Below, one piece after another: positions 1-5,080 of a DNA stretch of 64,000 nt. The position numbers and the translations under genes are program-made. The stretch comes from Streptomyces lydicus (GTDB lineage: Bacteria > Actinomycetota > Actinomycetes > Streptomycetales > Streptomycetaceae): contig NZ_JNZA01000007.1 of the NCBI RefSeq assembly GCF_000717345.1, positions 1 to 64,000 of the forward strand. Reading direction: 5' to 3'. The notes beneath the pieces are model-generated. The model saw only the letters and a program-made list of their open reading frames with translations. It was not told the origin of the DNA and searched no databases. Positions within the stretch are counted from its first letter, which is position 1; each line of letters starts with the position of its first letter.

Positions 1-33
1 TCGTCGGCAGCGTCAGATGTGTATAAGAGACAG
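1..33 (+). other. Illumina Nextera read-1 transposase adapter (artefact)
   Basis: The first 33 bases are identical to the Nextera read-1 adapter, ending in the Tn5 mosaic-end core GTATAAGAGACAG. This is library sequence left at the end of a contig, not genomic DNA. Genomic sequence begins at base 34. Conceptual peptides beginning MCIRDR or MYKRQ here are translations of this adapter. Confidence 0.98.
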
Positions 34-205
34 GTGTGGGGGTGTGCGGAGAGCATGGGTGGCACCGCCTCGGTGGGGTGGGAAGGAACCGGCGATCACC
101 ACCGTGCCGCAGTTCGCTCCGGCCCGCTCCGGCCTGTGGACGGCCCCGCCCGTGTGGATAACTCGGCCACCCGGGAGAGGGAGACCGAGGGGCGGCGGCG
201 TGGCG

Positions 206-1087
206 CTACGGCAGCTCGATGCCCAGGTCCAAGCCCCCGTGGGCGTCGACGCACGGGCAGTCGCGGGCCGTGGTCTCAGGGAGGGCGGCGACCGTGTCGA
301 AGAGCACCTCGCGCAGCCGGCCGACGTTCTGCGCGAAGACCTCCAGGACCTCTTCGTGGGAGACGCCGTCACCGGTCTCGGCGCCCGCGTCCAGGTCGGT
401 GACCAGGGTCAACGAGGTGTAGCACAGGCTCAGTTCGCGGGCCAGGACGGCTTCGGGGTGGCCGGTCATGCCGACCACCGACCAGCCCTGGGCGGCGTGC
501 CAGCGGGACTCGGCGCGGGTCGAGAAGCGGGGGCCCTCGATGACGACGAGCGTGCCGCCGTCGACCGGTTCCCAGTCGCGGCCGCGGGCGGCCGTGAGGG
601 CGGCTCGGCGGCCGGCAGGGCAGTAGGGGTCGGCGAAGGACAGATGGACGACGTTGGGGACGCGCCCGCTCCACTTCGTTCCGCCTCCGCTCTCCGTCGC
701 GTCCGAAGAGGCGGGGCCGGGCAGCGGCTCGCCGTCGAAGTAGGTCTGGACGCGGGCCTTGGTGCGGTCCACGAGCTGGTCGGGGACCAGCAGGGTGCCG
801 GGGCCGTATTCGGGGCGCAGCCCGCCGACCGCGCAGGGGCCGAGGACCTGGCGCACGCCGAGTGAGCGCAGCGCCCACAGGTTGGCGCGGTAGTTGATGC
901 GGTGCGGCGGAAGGCGGTGGTCGCGGCCGTGCCGGGGCAGGAAGGCGACCTGGCGGCCGGCGATCTCGCCGAGGAACACCGAGTCGCTCGGGCGGCCGTA
1001 GGGAGTGGCGACCGTGATCTCGGTCACGTCGTCGAGGAAGGAGTAGAAACCCGATCCGCCGATTACACCTATGTCCGCGTCAGCCAT
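206..1087 (-). CDS. mtnP: S-methyl-5'-thioadenosine phosphorylase (MTAP)
   Basis: 293 aa, the usual size for the purine nucleoside phosphorylase/MTAP family. It would split methylthioadenosine with phosphate to adenine and methylthioribose-1-phosphate in the cytosol, recycling the by-product of polyamine and related pathways. Visible motifs: N-terminal GVIGGSGFYSF phosphate-binding loop, HGRDHRLPPHRINYRANL, and near the C-terminus GMTGHPEAVLAREL followed by TDLDAG, the acidic pair typical of 6-aminopurine (MTAP) rather than 6-oxopurine enzymes. The ATG at 1087 (MADADIGVIGG) is preceded by AAGGTG at good spacing; an ATG 57 bases further upstream adds non-conserved residues. A purine nucleoside phosphorylase of related specificity cannot be fully excluded. 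Confidence 0.9.
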   Translation of the reverse strand: MADADIGVIGGSGFYSFLDDVTEITVATPYGRPSDSVFLGEIAGRQVAFLPRHGRDHRLPPHRINYRANLWALRSLGVRQVLGPCAVGGLRPEYGPGTLLVPDQLVDRTKARVQTYFDGEPLPGPASSDATESGGGTKWSGRVPNVVHLSFADPYCPAGRRAALTAARGRDWEPVDGGTLVVIEGPRFSTRAESRWHAAQGWSVVGMTGHPEAVLARELSLCYTSLTLVTDLDAGAETGDGVSHEEVLEVFAQNVGRLREVLFDTVAALPETTARDCPCVDAHGGLDLGIELP

Positions 1088-1210
1088 GGCGGTCACCTTA
1101 GCGGGGCCGCGCACGCCGGACCGTGGCGCCCCGGTGGCGGACATGCGGCGGACCCCGCCGTCAGGGACGGCGGGGTCCGAAGAAGCCGGTGGTGCCGGTG
1201 GCGCCGGTCG

Positions 1211-1546
1211 TCAGGCCGCGGAGCTGGTGCTCGTCGTGCTGCTCGACGACGACGCCGCCGGGGTGGACGACTTGGTGTCGGAGCTGCTCGACGAGGAGCC
1301 CGCGGAGTCCGAGGAGGACGAGCCGCCGGACGTGGTGGAGCTCTTCGCGGGGCTGCTGCTGGACGACGAACCGCGACTGTCGTTGCGGTAGAAGCCGGAG
1401 CCCTTGAAGACGATGCCGACCGCGGAGAACACCTTCTTGAGGCGTCCCTGGCAGGCGGGGCACTCCGTGAGCGCGTCGTCGGTGAACTTCTGCACCGCCT
1501 CGAGGCCCTCGCCGCACGCGGTGCACTGGTACTGGTAGGTCGGCAC
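1211..1546 (-). CDS. FmdB-family serine-rich zinc-ribbon protein, Ruc (Rv0991c)-like
   Basis: 111 aa. Residues 1-55 form an FmdB-type zinc ribbon with two Cys pairs (CTAC and CPAC) followed by KKVFSAVGIVFKGSGFY; the rest is a disordered tail of Ser with Gly, Thr, Ala and a few Asp/Lys. The GTG at 1546 (VPTYQYQC) follows an AGGAGG site. M. tuberculosis Rv0991c (Ruc) has the same layout, an FmdB zinc ribbon plus serine-rich tail, and is reported as a redox-regulated, HrcA-controlled chaperone that lies beside the cyclo-ligase-galU-moeA-rimJ block, which is also found here a few kb away. A CIRCE operator sits directly in front of the gene. Chaperone function is inferred by homology and context only. 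Confidence 0.85.
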   Translation of the reverse strand: MPTYQYQCTACGEGLEAVQKFTDDALTECPACQGRLKKVFSAVGIVFKGSGFYRNDSRGSSSSSSPAKSSTTSGGSSSSDSAGSSSSSSDTKSSTPAASSSSSTTSTSSAA

Positions 1547-1557
1547 TTGACTTCCTC

Positions 1558-1584
1558 CTGGCACTCTCACTCGATGAGTGCTAA
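1558..1584 (-). promoter_or_regulatory. CIRCE operator (HrcA binding site)
   Basis: On the minus strand the sequence is TTAGCACTC, nine bases, GAGTGCCAG. The consensus is TTAGCACTC-N9-GAGTGCTAA, so 16 of 18 conserved positions match and the left half is perfect. It runs directly into the Shine-Dalgarno of the zinc-ribbon gene starting at 1546, so HrcA binding would block that promoter and release it on heat shock or protein misfolding. Confidence 0.88.
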
Positions 1585-1681
1585 CGACGCTCCATATTGC
1601 AGTATTCCCGTGCGTCCGTCCACCGCGACGAGGCCACGGTGACCGACCCCACGTCCCGGACCACGTCCGGCAGCGGGTCCG

Positions 1682-2992
1682 TCAGGCGTTCGTCAACTCC
1701 CGTCCCCGTTCCTGTTCCCGCTCCCCGGACGCGTGTCCGGCGGCGGTGGCTGCCGCGGAGCCCGCCGCGGCGGACGCGGCTGCCGGGCGCGGCACCAGGT
1801 GGGCGCGCAGCGCCAGCAGGACCACGAAGGCCAGCGCCGTGCCGGCGAGCGGCACCAGGAAGCCGGTGCTCGGCCCGAAGCGGTCCGCCAGCTGGCCGGC
1901 GGAAGTGGCGGCGGCCGCCTGGCCCAGCGCGACCGCGCCGGTCAGCCAGGTGAACGCCTCGGTACGGGCGGCGGCCGGCACCAGCGACTCGACCAGCGTG
2001 TATCCGGTGATCAGGGCCGGGGCGATGCACAGGCCGACCACCAGGCCGACCGCGCCCAGCAGCGGCACCGCGGAGAGCGTCCACAGCGGGGTGGTGGCCA
2101 GCGCCAGCAGGCCGTAGGCGACCAGCAGCCGGCGCCGCGGGCCGACCTTCCAGGCGACGGCGCCGCAGACGATGCCCGCGAGCATGTTGCCGCCCGCGAA
2201 GATCCCGTAGAGCACGCCGTTGATGCCGGGCTGGCCGATGTGCTGGGTGAACGCCGTCAGCGAGACCTGCATGCCGCCGAAGACGGCGCCGATGCCGAGG
2301 AACGCGACGATCAGCACCCGCACGCCGGGCACCGACAGGGCCGAGACCCGCGGTGCGCCACCGGACGCGTCCGTGTGGACCGGGGGCTGGCTGCGCTTCT
2401 GCGAGGCGAACAGCAGGCCGCCGGCCAGCGTCAGCACCGCCTCGGCGACCAGGCCGGCCGCCGGGTGGATGCCGGTGCACAGCGCCGTCGCCAGGACCGG
2501 GCCGACGACGAAGGTGAACTCGTCGGTGACCGACTCGAAGGCGGCGGCCGTCGGCATCAGCGGGCTGCCGCCGAGCCGGGAGGCCCAGCGGGCCCGCACC
2601 ATCGGGCCGACCTGCGGGGTCGAGGCGCCTGTGGGGACGGCCACCGCGAGCAGCGCCCACAGGGGGGCGTGCGCGAGGGCCAGGGTGATCAGCGCGCACA
2701 CGCCGGCGACGTGCACCAGCACGCCCGGGATCAGCACCGCGCGCTGCCCGAAGCGGTCCGCGAGCTTGCCGCTCTGCGGGGCGAACAGCGCCATCGAGAC
2801 ACCGGTCGCGGCGGAGACCGCGCCGGCGGTGCCGTAGGAGCCGGTGGTGGACTGGACGAGCAGCACGATGCCGATCGTCAGCATCGCGAAGGGCTGCCGG
2901 GCAAGAAAGCCGGGCAGCAGGAATGTCCATGCGCCGGGGGTGCGGAGCAGTTGTCCGTAACCGGGACGGGAGTCCTTGACCGCGGATGCCAC
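1682..2992 (-). CDS. MFS transporter
   Basis: 436 aa with about twelve hydrophobic membrane segments and the MFS loop 2-3 signature SGKLADRFGQR (residues about 75-85), repeated in degenerate form as AGQLADRFGPS in the second half. Small-molecule efflux is the likely role; the substrate cannot be read from sequence. Start is a GTG at 2992 with AAGG about 8 bases upstream. The C-terminus is Ala-rich and charged. The 5' region carries a possible leader peptide and alternative hairpins, suggesting inducible expression (see 3051-3198). Confidence 0.85.
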   Translation of the reverse strand: MASAVKDSRPGYGQLLRTPGAWTFLLPGFLARQPFAMLTIGIVLLVQSTTGSYGTAGAVSAATGVSMALFAPQSGKLADRFGQRAVLIPGVLVHVAGVCALITLALAHAPLWALLAVAVPTGASTPQVGPMVRARWASRLGGSPLMPTAAAFESVTDEFTFVVGPVLATALCTGIHPAAGLVAEAVLTLAGGLLFASQKRSQPPVHTDASGGAPRVSALSVPGVRVLIVAFLGIGAVFGGMQVSLTAFTQHIGQPGINGVLYGIFAGGNMLAGIVCGAVAWKVGPRRRLLVAYGLLALATTPLWTLSAVPLLGAVGLVVGLCIAPALITGYTLVESLVPAAARTEAFTWLTGAVALGQAAAATSAGQLADRFGPSTGFLVPLAGTALAFVVLLALRAHLVPRPAAASAAAGSAAATAAGHASGEREQERGRELTNA

Positions 2993-3050
2993 GGCCGGGC
3001 CTTTCTGCCGCCTGGTAGCGCGCCGCCCGCAAGGTCGTCACGGGTACGCG

Positions 3051-3109
3051 CCGAGAGCTGTCCTCTCGCGCAGGACCGAGTGATACCGCGTGGTCCGCAC
3101 CCCGAGAGG
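3051..3109 (-). promoter_or_regulatory. Mutually exclusive hairpin segments upstream of the MFS gene
   Basis: In the presumed 5' leader, the central segment at 3063-3068 is complementary to both 3103-3108 (upstream in the transcript) and 3052-3057 (downstream), so two alternative stems compete for it. An inner GGACC/GGTCC pair would support the upstream stem. This is the geometry of an attenuator, but no transcript data support it and no known riboswitch class was recognised. Confidence 0.35.
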
Positions 3110-3151
3110 CGGCTGCGTGTGGCAGGGGACCGCGGCCGCCGAGCGGTCGCG

Positions 3152-3176
3152 CCAGCTCTGCATCAGGCAGAGTTGG
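3152..3176 (-). promoter_or_regulatory. Hairpin over the end of the putative leader peptide
   Basis: CCAGCTCTGC and GCAGAGTTGG pair over ten positions with one G-U wobble around a five-base loop. In minus-strand RNA the loop holds the TGA of the putative leader peptide. It is the first of several structures between the antiporter and the MFS gene. Confidence 0.45.
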
Positions 3177-3198
3177 TTCGTAGATGTTCGTTCTTCAT
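3163..3198 (-). CDS. Possible 11-aa leader peptide upstream of the MFS gene
   Basis: An ATG at 3198 opens an 11-codon frame, MKNEHLRTNSA, closing with TGA at 3163. Its last codons lie in the left arm of a hairpin (3152-3176) whose loop contains the stop codon, as in translation-attenuation leaders. No convincing ribosome binding site precedes the ATG, and a TAGTAT sequence that could be a -10 element overlaps it, so the call is tentative. Confidence 0.25.
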   Translation of the reverse strand: MKNEHLRTNSA

Positions 3199-3210
3199 AC
3201 TACAGGTCGC

Positions 3211-3250
3211 ACCGCGTGAAGCCCTGGGATTAACCAGGGCTTCACGCGGT
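3211..3250. terminator. Strong 17-bp hairpin, likely terminator after the antiporter gene
   Basis: A perfect 17-bp stem (3211-3227 with 3234-3250) encloses the loop GATTAA. A run TTTT follows on the plus strand only. Both flanking genes are on the minus strand, so its likely job is ending antiporter transcription about 115 bases past the stop. The T run on the other strand would also fit a plus-strand transcript from the 3.0-3.2 kb intergenic region, for which no gene is seen. The rest of the 2993-3364 gap holds the MFS leader elements. Confidence 0.7.
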
Positions 3251-3364
3251 TTTCCTTGGGATCCGTGGAGATCTGCAGCACATTTCCGGGGTGATCGCGC
3301 CCGGACCGGCGCGGCGGTCCGCCCGGGCCGCGGCCCGTGGGCCGCCTGTTCCGCCTGCTCCGCC

Positions 3365-4891
3365 TCAGGTCCGGCCGCCGCGGTGCGGGCGCCGGTGCGG
3401 GGTGCCGCCCGTGCCCAGCCAGCCGGCCAGCTTGCCGCCCTGGGAGACCGCCTGCAGCCGCCGCTCGGCCGCGTCGCGCACCGGGTCGGTGGCGACCACC
3501 AGCAGTTCGTCGCCGCGCCGCAGCACGGTGGACGGCGCCGGTACGAAGCTGGAGCCGTCCCGGACGACGAGGGTGACCGCGGCGCCCGCGGGCATCCGCA
3601 GCTCGCCGACCTCCACACCGTGCATCCGCGACGACGCCCCGATGGACGTCGACAGCAGATGGCCGCGCAGCCGCTCCAGGGGCGCCGACTCGATGCCCAG
3701 GTCCGCGGCCTCCTCGCCGTCGCCCAGCCGCAGCCGTCTGGCGAGCCAGGGCAGGGTCGGCCCCTGGATGAGGGTGTAGACGACGACCAGGACGAAGACG
3801 ATGTTGAAGACGCGTTCGCTGCCGGGCACGTCGCCCACCATCGGGATGGTGGCCAGCACGATGGGGACCGCGCCGCGCAGTCCGGCCCACGACAGCAGGG
3901 TCTTCTCCCGCCAGGGCACCCGGAACGGCAGCAGTGCGGTGAACACCGACGTCGGCCGGGCGACGAGGGTGAGGATCATGCCGATGACCAGCGCGGGAAC
4001 GATGTCGTCGAGCAGATTGTGCGGGGTCACCAGCAGACCCAGCAGGACGAACATCCCGATCTGGCCGATCCAGCCGAGGCCCTCGGCGAAGCCGCGGGTG
4101 GCCGGCGCGTGCGGCAGTTTGGCGTTGCCCAGGATCACCGCGGCCAGATAGACGGCGAGGAAGCCGGAGCCGTGGGCCAGCGCGCCGGCCGCGTAGGCCG
4201 AGACGGCGATGGCCATGACGGCGATCGGGTAGAGGCCGGACGCGGGCAGCGCCACGTGCCGCATCCCGTAGGCGCCGAGCCAGCCGATGGCCAGGCCGAT
4301 GGTGGCGCCGATCGCGAGTTCCAGGGCGATCTCGCCGAGCAGGACGTACCAGTGGTCGACCTGTCGCGGGGTGGAGAAGGCGACGACCAGGATGACCACC
4401 GGGGCGTCGTTGAAGCCGGATTCGGCTTCGAGGACACCTGTCAGGCGCGCCGGCAGCGGCACGCTGCGCAGCACGGAGAAGACCGCCGCGGCGTCCGTGG
4501 ACGAGACCACGGCGCCGATCAGCAGCGCCTGCCGCCAGTCGAGCCCGGCCAGATAGTGCGCGCCGGCCGCGGTGACGCCCACGCTCACCGCGACGCCGAC
4601 CGTCGACAACGCCGCCGCCTGGGGAAGGGCCGGTTTGATCTCTTTCCATTTGGTGCCCAGGCCGCCCTCGGCGAGGATCACGACCAGCGCGGCGTAGCCG
4701 AGGAGTTGGGTCAGTTCGGCGTTGTCGAAGACGACGCCCCCGATGCCGTCCTGCCCCATGGCGATGCCTATCCCCAGGTAGATGAGCAGGCTGGGGAGCC
4801 CGCTGCGCGAGGAGAGGCGTACTGCGGCGACCGCGATGAGCAGCACGAGCGAGGAGAGCAGCAGGAGTTCATTGAGATGGTCGACAGTCAG
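3365..4891 (-). CDS. Potassium/proton antiporter (CPA1, NhaP2/CvrA type) with RCK_C domain
   Basis: 508 aa from a probable CTG start. Residues 1-400 form about twelve membrane segments of the CPA1 exchanger fold, with conserved acidic motifs SSTDAAAVF and ESGFNDAP. The C-terminus contains a TrkA-C/RCK_C regulatory domain (EVGELRMPAGAAVTLVVRDG onward). It would exchange K+ (or Na+) for H+ at the cytoplasmic membrane. The first conserved residues, TVDHLNELLLLSSLVLLIA, precede the first GTG (4846); the only initiator-like codon before them is CTG at 4891, eight bases after AAGGA. If CTG is not used, translation begins at 4846 and loses half of the first helix. Confidence 0.88.
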   Translation of the reverse strand: MTVDHLNELLLLSSLVLLIAVAAVRLSSRSGLPSLLIYLGIGIAMGQDGIGGVVFDNAELTQLLGYAALVVILAEGGLGTKWKEIKPALPQAAALSTVGVAVSVGVTAAGAHYLAGLDWRQALLIGAVVSSTDAAAVFSVLRSVPLPARLTGVLEAESGFNDAPVVILVVAFSTPRQVDHWYVLLGEIALELAIGATIGLAIGWLGAYGMRHVALPASGLYPIAVMAIAVSAYAAGALAHGSGFLAVYLAAVILGNAKLPHAPATRGFAEGLGWIGQIGMFVLLGLLVTPHNLLDDIVPALVIGMILTLVARPTSVFTALLPFRVPWREKTLLSWAGLRGAVPIVLATIPMVGDVPGSERVFNIVFVLVVVYTLIQGPTLPWLARRLRLGDGEEAADLGIESAPLERLRGHLLSTSIGASSRMHGVEVGELRMPAGAAVTLVVRDGSSFVPAPSTVLRRGDELLVVATDPVRDAAERRLQAVSQGGKLAGWLGTGGTPHRRPHRGGRT

Positions 4892-4935
4892 GAGCTGGTC
4901 CTTCCTCGCACGGCCGGGCGTCGGACTGGGGGTGT

Positions 4936-4990
4936 TTCCTTACCGTATCTAGTTACTGAGACTAACAATTTACCATTACTTGAAAGTCGG
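4936..4990. promoter_or_regulatory. AT-rich divergent promoter/operator region
   Basis: This short island is strikingly AT-rich for the window. It contains TAGTTACTGAGACTAACA, in which TAGT and ACTA are inverted around seven bases, next to ACAATTTACCATTACTTG. It lies between the divergent antiporter and acylase genes, so it should hold both promoters and probably a binding site for a MarR- or PadR-like regulator not encoded here. Confidence 0.4.
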
Positions 4991-5080
4991 ATGCGCTGGC
5001 CCTGACTCCGCGTAGGGGTCGCCAAACCCGTGCGCCTATGGTTGCTCCAGCACTCCCACCCTGCCCCTCGAAGGACAGAG

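Noticed and set aside
17..402. Two plus-strand reading frames starting in the adapter (MCIRDR..., MYKRQ...)
   Set aside because: They initiate within the Nextera adapter and run antisense to the methylthioadenosine phosphorylase gene, so they are artefacts.
1733..5005. Plus-strand 1090-codon open frame
   Set aside because: Antisense to the MFS and antiporter genes; composition is Arg/Gly/Gln/Asp-rich, typical of shadow frames in GC-rich DNA, with no domain.
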